NCBI GenBank assembly: GCA_963652495.1
Contig: CAVJTU010000006.1
Coordinates: 1-64,000, forward strand
From: Anthropogastromicrobium sp963652495
GTDB lineage: Bacteria; Bacillota; Clostridia; Lachnospirales; Lachnospiraceae
Direction: 5' to 3'
DNA length: 64,000 nt
Shown here: piece after piece, positions 50,111 to 59,461 of the stretch
How the letters are laid out: each line of letters opens with the position of its first letter
Numbering within the stretch: the stretch's first letter is position 1
Made by a program: the position numbers and the translations under genes
The notes under the pieces: model-generated
Told to the model about the DNA's origin: nothing
Database searches by the model: none
The model's input: the letters and a program-made list of their open reading frames with translations, nothing else

Positions 50111-52372
50111 ATGGAAACAAATGCAGCACAGCTCAAAAAATTTACGCCAGAGACGATGAAAGAGATTGTCTATGTCACATGGCCGTCACTTGCACCGGAA
50201 GGAGATAAGGTTGCATGGGTTGACTGGAAGGGTGATATGCAAAGCGGTCTGTTTTCCTCAAAGATTCATCTGATGGAAAATTTAACACAGAAAGCATTAC
50301 GAAATATTGCATCCCAAGACGATTTCTCACAGAATGCGACAGGCGAAGAGGGCAGGAAGGAATCAGTGCTGACACCGGACGGTGTGAATGAGAAACAGCC
50401 GGTGATTCTTTCGGACGGCATACATATGGCATATCTGTCGAATGAGACAGGTGAGTTTCAGGTATTTATTAAGAATCTCACAACAAATGAAAAGCGTCAG
50501 ATTACGACGCTTCGCCATGGCGTGATTCGCTATCAGCTGTCAGATGACGAGACAAAGCTTGTCTTTGAGGCAACACTGTGGCCGGATGAGATCAAAAAAG
50601 GCATTGAATTTACCGAGATGACACCCAAACAGAAGGCAGAGTGGGAGGAAGAACTTGACTGGACCCCGTATGAGATTACCACACTGACCTACAAGATGGA
50701 TGAATGGCACGGCATGAGAAAGGGTGAGTTTTCCCATATCGGTACCGCAAATATCATTTCCGGCGGGCAAAAGCTTTTTGGTGCAGGACACATGGAGACG
50801 ATGGAAGTGATCTTCCCGGCATGGTCGCACGATGGAAAGAGGATAGCATTTTATGGTTATCCATATGATGGAGCGAAGGGACGCCGCACTGAGCTTTTTA
50901 TCTGCGATGAAAATGGAGAGAATTTGCGTCAGGTGAGCACCGATGCCGGAATTTATGCAGATCACGCGCCTGCATTTACCACAGACGATACCGGTATCGT
51001 AACAATGGTATTTGGTGATTTTGAGGACGGAAGCTGCGTTCAGCTGCCGGTTTTATTTGACTTGTCGGATGGCACGCATCGTTATCTGATCGGTGAGTGG
51101 GACGAGTCTGTATGCCACGGCGTTCATCCGCTTCGTGCAGGTTCTCTTGAGTATGGGGATCATTCTCCTTATTTCAGGCTCACAAAGGATGGCAGGTATC
51201 TGTATTTCCAGACAGGACGTCACGGCCGCTACTTGCTTTGCCGTGTAAAAATTGAGAAAGCCAATGCACAGGACATGTCACAGCCATCGAAGCCATCTTC
51301 GGATGTGACTTCAATGGTCAAGCCAAGCCCGGTTGAGATGGTACTGGAAGGTCGGAGTGATATTCAGGAATTTGCCATGAATGATGCAGGTCAGATCGTG
51401 ACTGTACAGGCTGATTGGCTGCATCCGGCAGAGCTTTGGATGAATGGTGAGCGGCTGACGGACAGCAACTCGTGGCTGGCTGAATATGCACTTGCCGATG
51501 TTGAAGAGCACTGGATAAAGAGTAAGGATGGAAAGGCGGATCTTCAATATTTTCTGGTAAAGCCGGTTGGCTTTGAGGAAGGCAGGCAGTATCCGGCAGT
51601 GCTTGATATCAAGGGCGGACCGGAGACGATGTATGGGCTGACCTTCTGGCATGAATTTCAGGCATTGGCATCCGCAGGTATGGCTGTCATTTTCGGAAAT
51701 CCGAGAGGAAGCACAGGCTTTGGCCGCGCCTACTGCGCTGACGGGGTCTGCTGGGGCAATGAGGCGATGGAAGATCTCATACAGTTCGTGGAGGAGGCGG
51801 TATCGCTTGGCATTGTGGATAAAAAGTATGTCGGTGTAACAGGCGGCAGTTACGGCGGTTATATGACAAATAAGCTGATTGGAAGAACCAATGTGTTTGC
51901 GGCAGCCGTTGCACAGCGCTGTCTGGCGAATACAGCAACCTCTTACGGAACAGGCGACATGGGTTTTGTCTCCTCACGTCCGATTTCCAAGCATTTCCAT
52001 ATGTTCGATTATTTAGAAGGACGTGCAAGAGGAAATATCATTTCCTACATCGATCACTTTAAGGTGCCGTTACTGATTCTTCATGCCTATCAGGATTACC
52101 GCTGCGGTTTCGAGCAGGCTGAGCAGGTGTTCATTCCGATGAAGGAGCGAAATCCTGAGGTTCCTTCCCGTATGGTCATGTTCCCAAATGAAAACCATGG
52201 AATGACAAGAAGTGGAAAATTGTATCATCAGGTACGCCATCTGCAGGAAATGACGGATTGGTTTGTAAAATATCTGATCGACGAGCCGGACTGGAGAACA
52301 AAACAGGAAAATAATGAGAATAGCAAAAACGAGTCCGATACCGACTTTATGGCCACACAGGAGGAACACTGA
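50111..52372 (+). CDS. S9-family prolyl oligopeptidase-type serine peptidase (1)
   Basis: Acylaminoacyl-peptidase/dipeptidyl-peptidase type enzyme, 753 aa. Residues 1-470 form a WD40/TolB-like beta propeller (repeated FSPDG/SHDGK-type turns) and the C-terminal ~260 residues an alpha/beta hydrolase with Ser580 in GGSYGG, Asp662 in HAYQDYR and His696 in NENHGM. The propeller limits access to short peptides. No signal peptide, so it acts on imported peptides. The TGA overlaps the next ATG by one base. AGAGGGGG lies 10 nt upstream of the ATG. Confidence 0.94.
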   Translation: METNAAQLKKFTPETMKEIVYVTWPSLAPEGDKVAWVDWKGDMQSGLFSSKIHLMENLTQKALRNIASQDDFSQNATGEEGRKESVLTPDGVNEKQPVILSDGIHMAYLSNETGEFQVFIKNLTTNEKRQITTLRHGVIRYQLSDDETKLVFEATLWPDEIKKGIEFTEMTPKQKAEWEEELDWTPYEITTLTYKMDEWHGMRKGEFSHIGTANIISGGQKLFGAGHMETMEVIFPAWSHDGKRIAFYGYPYDGAKGRRTELFICDENGENLRQVSTDAGIYADHAPAFTTDDTGIVTMVFGDFEDGSCVQLPVLFDLSDGTHRYLIGEWDESVCHGVHPLRAGSLEYGDHSPYFRLTKDGRYLYFQTGRHGRYLLCRVKIEKANAQDMSQPSKPSSDVTSMVKPSPVEMVLEGRSDIQEFAMNDAGQIVTVQADWLHPAELWMNGERLTDSNSWLAEYALADVEEHWIKSKDGKADLQYFLVKPVGFEEGRQYPAVLDIKGGPETMYGLTFWHEFQALASAGMAVIFGNPRGSTGFGRAYCADGVCWGNEAMEDLIQFVEEAVSLGIVDKKYVGVTGGSYGGYMTNKLIGRTNVFAAAVAQRCLANTATSYGTGDMGFVSSRPISKHFHMFDYLEGRARGNIISYIDHFKVPLLILHAYQDYRCGFEQAEQVFIPMKERNPEVPSRMVMFPNENHGMTRSGKLYHQVRHLQEMTDWFVKYLIDEPDWRTKQENNENSKNESDTDFMATQEEH

Positions 52373-54369
52373 TGAAACGTTTACCTGAATTTGAGGATTG
52401 CCGTGATCTTGAACAGTTAAATGGAGGCGATTATTTCCCACAAAAAGAGCTGATCTGCTATGCCTCCAACCATACAAACGGCATTGTGATTAAAAATTTA
52501 AAAACAAATATGTGCACGACCGTGACAGCAGGCGGCACTGGGGAAGGCGGCCCGGCATTTTCACCGGATGGAAATAAAATTTTGTTTCTCTCAGCAAAGA
52601 AAGGAATCGGCCGTCAGGCATTTGTTTACGATATTCAGAGCAGGAGTGTAATGCAGATTACTCATGCAAAAGGTGCTGTTATGGAACCGCAGTGGTCTTT
52701 GGATGGAACGAAGGTGCTGTTTTCTGTAATCACATCTGGCGCATCACAGAATGCACATGCACCGCAGGAATATTTTGTTCATGACGATGATGCCGTTGCC
52801 ACTGAGGATTTTGGCTATAAGTTTGATGGTATGGGATTTATCCGTCCGGACACACACTGGCATCTGTTCGTGGTATCTGCTGACGGTACAAACGAAATGC
52901 AATTGACCGATGGCGAGTATGATTATCTGCATGCTGCGTGGGCGCCAAACAGCAAAGAGATCGTCTGCGTCAGCAACCGTTTCCGTCCAAGACAGGAATC
53001 CATCGGCTATGATCTGCTTTTAATTGATGTGGACAAGGAGCCGGGCAAGCTTCGCAGACTGACAGAGGGCTATTGGCTTGTGTCCTATCCGAATCCGGTG
53101 CGCCCGGTATTTACGCCGGATGGAAAATATGTCATTGCTGTCATTTTAAATCCGGAGTATGCCAACGATGAATCCGAGTCCGGCTACCCGGAAGGCTATC
53201 TGTATCGCTTTGCTGTAGCAGATGGTAAGGCAGCGCCTGTATTTGTTTCGGATGAAAACTGCTATCAGTGCGTTCAGTTTCCGTACAACGCGGGCTGCGG
53301 ACGCGGCATGGATAAGCTTCAGATCGACGAGAGCGGACGCTATGTATACTTTGTCAGCGGCTGGAAGGGACAGGGAAATCTGTACCGCTTAGACTTAGAG
53401 GGCGATGGTCATGCGAAGCTTTTCTGGGGCGGCAAGCAGGTTTGTCATGGAATCAGCAAGATTCGTGACGGACGCATCATGGTGGCAGCAGCCAAATCAA
53501 CACTGCCGGAATTTTATGCGATTCTTGACGCAGCAACAGGAGAAATATTAAAGACCGCAGTGCAGTCTGCACAGAATCTTTTAGACGAAGCAGAACTTAG
53601 TGAGCCAGAGGATTTCTTCTTTTCGACACTTGACGGCGAGAGTCAGGTTCACGGCTTTGTAATGCCGCCAATTGGTGCAAAGAAAGGTCAGAAATATCCG
53701 GCGATTCTCTACATTCACGGTGGTCCGCATCCGTTCTACACATACGGTCTTACAATGGAGTTTCAGATGTTAGCAGCAAAGGGCTTTGCCATTCTCTATT
53801 GCAATCCAAGAGGCAGCAGCGGCTACGGCTGGACGCATGAGAATTATCAGCGAAGCATCGATGGTTCCGCTTATTATGATCTGCTCCAATTTGTCGATGA
53901 AGCATGCAGGCGATTTGACTTTATTGATGCGGATCGTATCGGTGTCACAGGCGGCAGCTACGGCGGCTATATGACCAATTATATGGCGACCCATGCCAAG
54001 CGTTTCAAGGCATATGTTACTCAGCGAAGCATCTCAAACGAGTTAATCATGTACGCAAACTCTGATATGCAGGGTAAGAGCACGGATTATAAGAGCTATG
54101 AGGATTTTATGGTGGCTAAATTAAAGGATTCTGCTGTCTCCTATGCGGAGCGTGTGGATAAGCCGATTCTAATCTTGCATGGCACTGAGGATTACCGTAC
54201 TCCGGTCGAGGGTGCGCACCAGTTTTATGTGGCAATCAAGGATCTGCACCCGGATCTGCCGGTCAGGATGGTAATCTATCCGCATACCGGACACGAGCAG
54301 CCATCCGATCCAAGACTGCTAAAGCACTATTATCATGAGATGATCGCATGGTTTGAAAAGTATCTGTAA
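52372..54369 (+). CDS. S9-family prolyl oligopeptidase-type serine peptidase (2)
   Basis: Second, paralogous S9 enzyme, 665 aa, translationally coupled to the first. Propeller at about 30-390, hydrolase domain with Ser529 in GGSYGGYMTN, Asp607 in HGTEDYR and His641 in HTGHEQ. The active-site surroundings are the same as in the first gene while the propellers differ, which suggests different peptide preferences rather than redundancy. No signal peptide. Confidence 0.94.
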   Translation: MKRLPEFEDCRDLEQLNGGDYFPQKELICYASNHTNGIVIKNLKTNMCTTVTAGGTGEGGPAFSPDGNKILFLSAKKGIGRQAFVYDIQSRSVMQITHAKGAVMEPQWSLDGTKVLFSVITSGASQNAHAPQEYFVHDDDAVATEDFGYKFDGMGFIRPDTHWHLFVVSADGTNEMQLTDGEYDYLHAAWAPNSKEIVCVSNRFRPRQESIGYDLLLIDVDKEPGKLRRLTEGYWLVSYPNPVRPVFTPDGKYVIAVILNPEYANDESESGYPEGYLYRFAVADGKAAPVFVSDENCYQCVQFPYNAGCGRGMDKLQIDESGRYVYFVSGWKGQGNLYRLDLEGDGHAKLFWGGKQVCHGISKIRDGRIMVAAAKSTLPEFYAILDAATGEILKTAVQSAQNLLDEAELSEPEDFFFSTLDGESQVHGFVMPPIGAKKGQKYPAILYIHGGPHPFYTYGLTMEFQMLAAKGFAILYCNPRGSSGYGWTHENYQRSIDGSAYYDLLQFVDEACRRFDFIDADRIGVTGGSYGGYMTNYMATHAKRFKAYVTQRSISNELIMYANSDMQGKSTDYKSYEDFMVAKLKDSAVSYAERVDKPILILHGTEDYRTPVEGAHQFYVAIKDLHPDLPVRMVIYPHTGHEQPSDPRLLKHYYHEMIAWFEKYL

Positions 54370-54393
54370 GAGTGGTATAACCAACAATGCAGA

Positions 54394-54433
54394 TTCGCCT
54401 TGAGGCTTATCTCAAATGGATTCTCAAGGCGAA
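54394..54433 (+). other. Perfect 11-bp hairpin between S9 peptidase and dehydrogenase genes
   Basis: TTCGCCTTGAG (54394-54404) pairs perfectly with CTCAAGGCGAA (54423-54433) around an 18-nt loop. GGAAGG follows rather than a T-run, so it would not terminate in the usual way; it could block or expose the downstream ribosome site. Confidence 0.6.
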
Positions 54434-54463
54434 GGAAGGTGAATATAGGAAAGGCAAAATATT

Positions 54464-55450
54464 ATGAAAATATATGCATTTGAAGTAAGAGAAGATGAGA
54501 AAAAAGCGTTCGAGCAGATTTCAGCACAGTGCGGAGCAGAGGTGACATTGTCGAATGAAGTGCCATCCCTTGACAATGCGGATCTGGTAAAGGGCTGCGA
54601 AGGTGTGTCAACACTCGGCATGGGAAAGATTGACCGTGCATTACTGAGCCGCTATCGCGAGAACGGCGTACGTTTTGTCTCTACGAGAACCACCGGATAC
54701 AATCATATTGATCTGGCAGCTGCAAAGGAACTGGGAATCGCTGTCTGCAATGCGGTTTACCCGCCAAACAGCGTTGCCGATTTTACGGTAATGATGATTT
54801 TAATGTGCCTTCGCCAGTATAAGCAGGCTATGTGGAGAGGTCAGGTCAATGACTTTTCTTTGCAGGGTTTGCAGGGGCGCAACATGAATGATTTGACCAT
54901 CGGCATCATGGGTACCGGCCGCATTGGTACTCAGGTACTTAAGAATTTGTCAGGCTTTGGCTGTCGCCTGCTCGCCTACGATGTTCGGAAAAACCCGGAG
55001 GCTGAAAAGTTGGCAGAGTATGTCGATCAGGAGACGATCTACCGTGAGTGTGACGTCATCAGTCTTCATACGCCGCTGTTTGATTCCACTTATCACATGA
55101 TCAACAAGGAGACCATCGCAAAGATGAAAGATGGAGTCATCTTAATTAACTGTGCAAGAGGTGGATTGACAGATATCAATGCATTGGTAGATGGCGTTGA
55201 GTCCGAAAAGATCGGTGCGCTCGGCATGGACACTATGGAAGGTGAGGAAGGCATCGTGCACGAGGATCGCAGAACCGACATCATCCCCAACCGGAACTGG
55301 TTCTATCTGCATCAGTTTCGCAATGTTATCATGACACAGCATATGGCATTCTACACGAGAGAAGCTGTCGAGAGCATGGTGCGCTGCGGTGTGGAAGGTA
55401 TTGTGCAGATGGAAAGAACCGGCAGCTGTCCAACGATGTTGACAAAATAA
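54464..55450 (+). CDS. D-lactate dehydrogenase-like D-isomer 2-hydroxyacid dehydrogenase
   Basis: NAD-dependent reduction of a 2-oxo acid to the D-2-hydroxy acid, or the reverse; 328 aa. Rossmann motif GTGRIG around residue 150, and the catalytic triad Arg232 (NCARGG), Glu261 (MEGEEG) and His293 (TQHMAFYT), each exactly three positions before the well-known Arg235, Glu264 and His296 of Lactobacillus D-lactate dehydrogenase. The same family includes VanH. RTTGYNHID at about 75 binds substrate. It may close redox balance as D-lactate dehydrogenase; a role linked to its peptidase neighbours is not excluded. Confidence 0.93.
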   Translation: MKIYAFEVREDEKKAFEQISAQCGAEVTLSNEVPSLDNADLVKGCEGVSTLGMGKIDRALLSRYRENGVRFVSTRTTGYNHIDLAAAKELGIAVCNAVYPPNSVADFTVMMILMCLRQYKQAMWRGQVNDFSLQGLQGRNMNDLTIGIMGTGRIGTQVLKNLSGFGCRLLAYDVRKNPEAEKLAEYVDQETIYRECDVISLHTPLFDSTYHMINKETIAKMKDGVILINCARGGLTDINALVDGVESEKIGALGMDTMEGEEGIVHEDRRTDIIPNRNWFYLHQFRNVIMTQHMAFYTREAVESMVRCGVEGIVQMERTGSCPTMLTK

Positions 55451-55521
55451 AGAGCCGAAGAGGTCAGGGACACGGCAAAATTTTCGTGCTGCTGTCCCTG
55501 TTCCCAATGACTGTTTTGAAA

Positions 55522-55590
55522 CCTGTATAATATGCATACTAAAAATATCTGATATAGATACAGTATGCACATTGATACAGGCTTTTTTTT
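55522..55590 (+). terminator. Strong terminator after the dehydrogenase gene
   Basis: CCTGTATAATATGCATAC pairs with GTATGCACATTGATACAGG with one bulge, followed by CTTTTTTTT. A weaker CAGGGACA/TGTCCCTG hairpin precedes it at 55465-55500. The rest of the gap to 55739 has no gene. Confidence 0.88.
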
Positions 55591-55739
55591 GTGCTAAACT
55601 GAACCCAAGATTGACAGAGGAAAGAAAGCAGTTCAAAAGAACGGCGCGGTTCAAGGAAGAACATCATCCCTGGCGATCTATTTCTATAGTCGGGATGCTT
55701 TATTGAATTAAAGCGTGATAGCAAACGGAGGAATACAAG

Positions 55740-57359
55740 ATGAAAAAATACGCAGCAATGGGATTGGTAGCCGTACTGGCAGTAGCATCATTTCCGGCAG
55801 CCGTACTGGCGGACGAGGCAGACACAAAGAGTGTAAGGATCGGAGCACCATATGATCCGGTTACAATGGATTATGCGGAGTTAAATGTGGATCCGGCAAC
55901 CTATATCGACACTTTAATCAGTGATACACTGCTCCGCAATAAGCAGGGCGAGTATATCGGAGGAGCAGCTGAGAGCTGGGAAGTAAGCGAAGATGGAAAG
56001 ACCTGGACCTTTCATTTAAAGGAAGGCTTAACCTACAGCGACGGAGAGACACCGGTTACTGCTGAGGATTTCGTTTATGCGGCAAAGCGTCTGATGGATC
56101 CGGATGCAGGTCACTACAATGCAGAGGCCGGCTATATTTTAGAGAATGGTGAGGAGTACTATTCCGGTGAGTGCGAGTGGGATGATGTTGGTGTCAATGC
56201 ACTTGATGAATTGACTATTGAGTACATCTTTAAGAATCCGCAGTATGAGAGCACCTTTACGGCAGCAGACCTGTTTGCTCCTCTTGAGGAGTCTTTTGTA
56301 GATCCGCTTGGAACAGAGTATGGTTCTTCAGCAGATAAGCTTCTGACAAACGGACCGTTTATCGTATCCGACTGGGTATCGGATTCCGAGATGACATTGG
56401 TAAAGAATGAGAATTACTGGGATGCAGACAGCATCAATATGGATGAGATCGATTTCAAATTTAATGTATCTGGTGATACTGGCGTGGATATGATGCTTGC
56501 CGACGAGCTTGATTTTGTTCCGACAGGAAGCGCACAGCAGCAGCAAACACTTGCCGATGCCGGATTTGAGAGTGCGAAGTATACAACATCGTATCGCTGC
56601 CTGAATATCAATCACGCAGGAAAGACGGATGAGACAGGAGTATTCCTTGGCAATGCAAACTTCAGAAAGGCAGTCAGCTATGCGATTGACCGTACTGCAC
56701 TTTGCGCATCTGTTATGACAAGCGATGAGCCGGCAAATCGTCTGACAGCACCGTCTGAGGCTGGCGTAAGCGGAAGCTTTGATGAAGAATTTGAGTACGA
56801 GGGATGGCCGGCAAGCGGTGATGTGGAGAAGGCACAGGAGTACTTAAATGCAGCACTTGAAGAACTCGGAAAGACTGCTGATGAGATCCCGACATTTGAA
56901 CTTCTTTGCTATGAGTCTCAGGGAAGCATCGATGTATTAGCTGCTATTCAGGATATGTTAAAGAAGAATCTTGGTATTGAGACAACAATCAATTCCCAGA
57001 CCATTCAGGTTATGGTATCAAATGCAATGAGCGGTGATTATGATTTCTGGTACGGCGGAAATGGTCTGGAGATTCCGGATGCTTTGAGCGGTTTCTTAGC
57101 CAGCTACACAAGCGCACAGAAGTCTGCTTTGAGAAATTATGAAAATGAGGAGTATGATGCACTGTATGATACCGCAATCGCTTCTCCAACCATTGAGGAA
57201 AGAAAAGCAAACTATTTCGAGGTAGAGAAGTTCTTCTGTGATAACACATTGAATCTGATTCTCGGATGGAGTGACGGCGGCTTCCAGTACAAGAGTGGTT
57301 ATACCGGTTTCTACAGCACAACCGAGACGGACTTCACTTATCTGGACTATGCTGAATAA
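55740..57359 (+). CDS. oppA: Peptide ABC transporter substrate-binding protein (family 5)
   Basis: Extracytoplasmic binding protein of an oligopeptide/dipeptide importer, 539 aa. Family 5 features: DTLISDTLLRNKQGEYIGGAAESWEVSEDGKTWTFHLKEGLTYSDGETPVTAEDFVYAAKRLMDP (about 55-125) and RKAVSYAIDRTAL (about 310). The signal peptide (about 1-24, ending AAVLA-DE) has no lipobox Cys, unusual for a Gram-positive binding protein, which is normally a lipoprotein. Ligand assumed to be peptides from the neighbours. GGAGG is 8 nt from the ATG. A terminator-like hairpin separates it from oppB. Confidence 0.94.
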   Translation: MKKYAAMGLVAVLAVASFPAAVLADEADTKSVRIGAPYDPVTMDYAELNVDPATYIDTLISDTLLRNKQGEYIGGAAESWEVSEDGKTWTFHLKEGLTYSDGETPVTAEDFVYAAKRLMDPDAGHYNAEAGYILENGEEYYSGECEWDDVGVNALDELTIEYIFKNPQYESTFTAADLFAPLEESFVDPLGTEYGSSADKLLTNGPFIVSDWVSDSEMTLVKNENYWDADSINMDEIDFKFNVSGDTGVDMMLADELDFVPTGSAQQQQTLADAGFESAKYTTSYRCLNINHAGKTDETGVFLGNANFRKAVSYAIDRTALCASVMTSDEPANRLTAPSEAGVSGSFDEEFEYEGWPASGDVEKAQEYLNAALEELGKTADEIPTFELLCYESQGSIDVLAAIQDMLKKNLGIETTINSQTIQVMVSNAMSGDYDFWYGGNGLEIPDALSGFLASYTSAQKSALRNYENEEYDALYDTAIASPTIEERKANYFEVEKFFCDNTLNLILGWSDGGFQYKSGYTGFYSTTETDFTYLDYAE

Positions 57360-57435
57360 AACGGAATGAGAGTATAAATAACAGAAAGCCTGATTGACAG
57401 GAATAAAATGGATCCCTGTCTGATTAGCGAAATTT

Positions 57436-57482
57436 GAGACGCCGATCTGCGGAAACTCCAAAGAGAGGCGTCTTATTTTTTA
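57436..57482 (+). terminator. Terminator-like hairpin between oppA and oppB
   Basis: GAGACGCC (57436-57443) pairs with GGCGTCT (57467-57473), followed by TATTTTTT that runs into the oppB AGGAGG. As an intra-operon attenuator it would give more binding protein than permease. Confidence 0.75.
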
Positions 57483-57491
57483 GGAGGAGAT

Positions 57492-58406
57492 ATGCTCAAA
57501 TACATTGGAAAAAAAGTATTGATTGCGATTGCAACGGTCTTTGTACTGGCAACAGCAACATTTTTCCTGATGAAGCTGATTCCGGGAGATCCGTTCTTAA
57601 ATGATAAAATCCCGGTAGCCGTACAGGACAAGCAGCGCGCGTTCTACGGACTGGACAAGCCGGTTCCGCAGCAATATATCACTTATATGAAGAACTTATT
57701 GCACGGTGATCTGGGTTATTCGATCAAGAAGACCGGAAAAACTGTAGTGGATATTATTAAGGAAGCCTTTCCGGTATCGGCAGAGCTTGGCCTGATCTCT
57801 TTGCTTTTTGCGGAGGCCGTTGGATTGCTCTTTGGAATCCTTTGCGCACAATTTCGAGGAAAATGGCCCGATTATTTGCTGATGGTCGTAGCAGTTTTGG
57901 GAATTGCCCTTCCAAGTATGGTGTTAGGCCCGATTGTCCGTATGATTTTTGGCGTAAAGCTTGGCATTTTGCCGGTAACGGGCTGGGGCAAGCCAAATCA
58001 GATTATCATGCCGGCACTTGTCCTGGGACTGGGTACGGTTGCCGGAAATACACGAAATATGAGAGCAAGCATGCTTGCGATTACGACACAGGATTACGTA
58101 AAGACGGCAAGAGCGAAAGGTCTTTCCCCGATTCGAGTTGTATTAAAGCATCAATTTAAAAATTCACTTGTTCCGATCATCCCGAATCTGGGCGTACAGA
58201 TCGCAGGTGTTTTGATGGGTTCCTTCGTTGTAGAGAGTATGTTTTTGATTCCGGGTCTGGGCCGCTATTTTGTTGATTCTGTTACCAATCTGGATTATCC
58301 GTTGATCATGGGTCTGACCGTCTTTTATGGTGCATTCTTAGTAACGATGAATCTGATTGTCGATGTGCTGTACGGACTGATTGATCCGCGAATCCGCGTA
58401 AAATAA
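57492..58406 (+). CDS. oppB: Oligopeptide ABC transporter permease OppB
   Basis: First membrane subunit of the importer, 304 aa. Begins MLKYIGKKVLIAIATVFVLATATFFLMKLIPGDPF, the standard OppB/DppB N-terminus, with six helices in all, and has the EAA-type cytoplasmic loop (RMRASMLAITTQDYVKTARAKGLSPIRV-like, about 190-215) contacting the ATPases. AGGAGG is 6 nt before the ATG. The oppC gene follows after 11 nt. Confidence 0.95.
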   Translation: MLKYIGKKVLIAIATVFVLATATFFLMKLIPGDPFLNDKIPVAVQDKQRAFYGLDKPVPQQYITYMKNLLHGDLGYSIKKTGKTVVDIIKEAFPVSAELGLISLLFAEAVGLLFGILCAQFRGKWPDYLLMVVAVLGIALPSMVLGPIVRMIFGVKLGILPVTGWGKPNQIIMPALVLGLGTVAGNTRNMRASMLAITTQDYVKTARAKGLSPIRVVLKHQFKNSLVPIIPNLGVQIAGVLMGSFVVESMFLIPGLGRYFVDSVTNLDYPLIMGLTVFYGAFLVTMNLIVDVLYGLIDPRIRVK

Positions 58407-58417
58407 AGGAGAAAAAG

Positions 58418-59374
58418 ATGAATACTGATACAACAAAAAAAGTACAAGCTGCAGAAGTACCATTTGCAGATGATGCGTTTTCTCCGCTGCCGGAGGGCGC
58501 ACTCGATCAGGATCAGATCGCAAGAAAAAAGACAACCTATTTCAAGGATGTCTGGAGAAATTTTAAGAAGAATAAGCCAGCAGTCATCAGTCTGGCCGTG
58601 ATTGCTATCATGATATTTTTTGTCTTATTTGGACCGATGATGAGCAAATTTGATTATTATTCCAATGATTACAGCTGTGTCAATCAGGGACCAGGCGCAG
58701 TACACTGGTTTGGCACGGACAACCTTGGACGTGATCTGTGGACGCGTGTCTGGGCAGGCGGCCGCGTATCACTGATTATTGCGATTTTAGCAACATTGAT
58801 TCCGGAAGTCATCGGTATGGCAGTCGGCGGTATTTCCGGATACATTGGCGGATGGGTCGATACCGTCATCATGAGAGCGATCGACGTATTGATGGGCATT
58901 CCGAGCCTGATTTATATGATTCTTTTGATGGTCGTTATGGGAAGCGGAAATATTGCAACACTTGTCATCGCGATGAGCATTACCGGATGGATGGGTGCCG
59001 CGCGAAGCACGAGAGGTCTTGTTTTACAGCTAAAGACACGCGAATTTGTCGTAGCGTCCGAGACACTTGGCGCATCCTCAGGCTGGATCATTGCCAGACG
59101 ATTGATCCCGAATACACTGGGTATTCGCGTTGTCAGCATCACCATGTCACTTCCGAGCGTCATTTTCTATGAAGCATTTTTGAGTTATATCGGACTGGGT
59201 GTGACTCCGCCGCAGCCAAGCTGGGGGCAGCTAATCAAGGCAGCAGGAGAAACTTTCCGTTATTATCCGTATCAATTTATTATTCCATGTCTCTGCGTCA
59301 GCATCACAATGCTTTGCTTTAATCTGATCGGAGATGGACTGCGCGATGCACTTGATCCGAAGCTGCGTGCATAA
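58418..59374 (+). CDS. oppC: Oligopeptide ABC transporter permease OppC
   Basis: Second membrane subunit, 318 aa, with the OppC_N region (DVWRNFKKNKPAVISLAVIAIMIFFVLFGPMM, about 40-75) and the binding-protein-dependent transport domain including GTDNLGRDLWTRVWAGGRVSL and the loop REFVVASETLGASSGWIIARRLIPN. Six helices. Located between oppB and oppD with short gaps. Confidence 0.95.
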   Translation: MNTDTTKKVQAAEVPFADDAFSPLPEGALDQDQIARKKTTYFKDVWRNFKKNKPAVISLAVIAIMIFFVLFGPMMSKFDYYSNDYSCVNQGPGAVHWFGTDNLGRDLWTRVWAGGRVSLIIAILATLIPEVIGMAVGGISGYIGGWVDTVIMRAIDVLMGIPSLIYMILLMVVMGSGNIATLVIAMSITGWMGAARSTRGLVLQLKTREFVVASETLGASSGWIIARRLIPNTLGIRVVSITMSLPSVIFYEAFLSYIGLGVTPPQPSWGQLIKAAGETFRYYPYQFIIPCLCVSITMLCFNLIGDGLRDALDPKLRA

Positions 59375-59461
59375 AAAAGACAATGTGTGTGACAGACATG
59401 CATTCAATTAAAGAGAAAGCGAAACGTGCAAAACCGCTATTTTGGCAGAATGAGAGGAATC

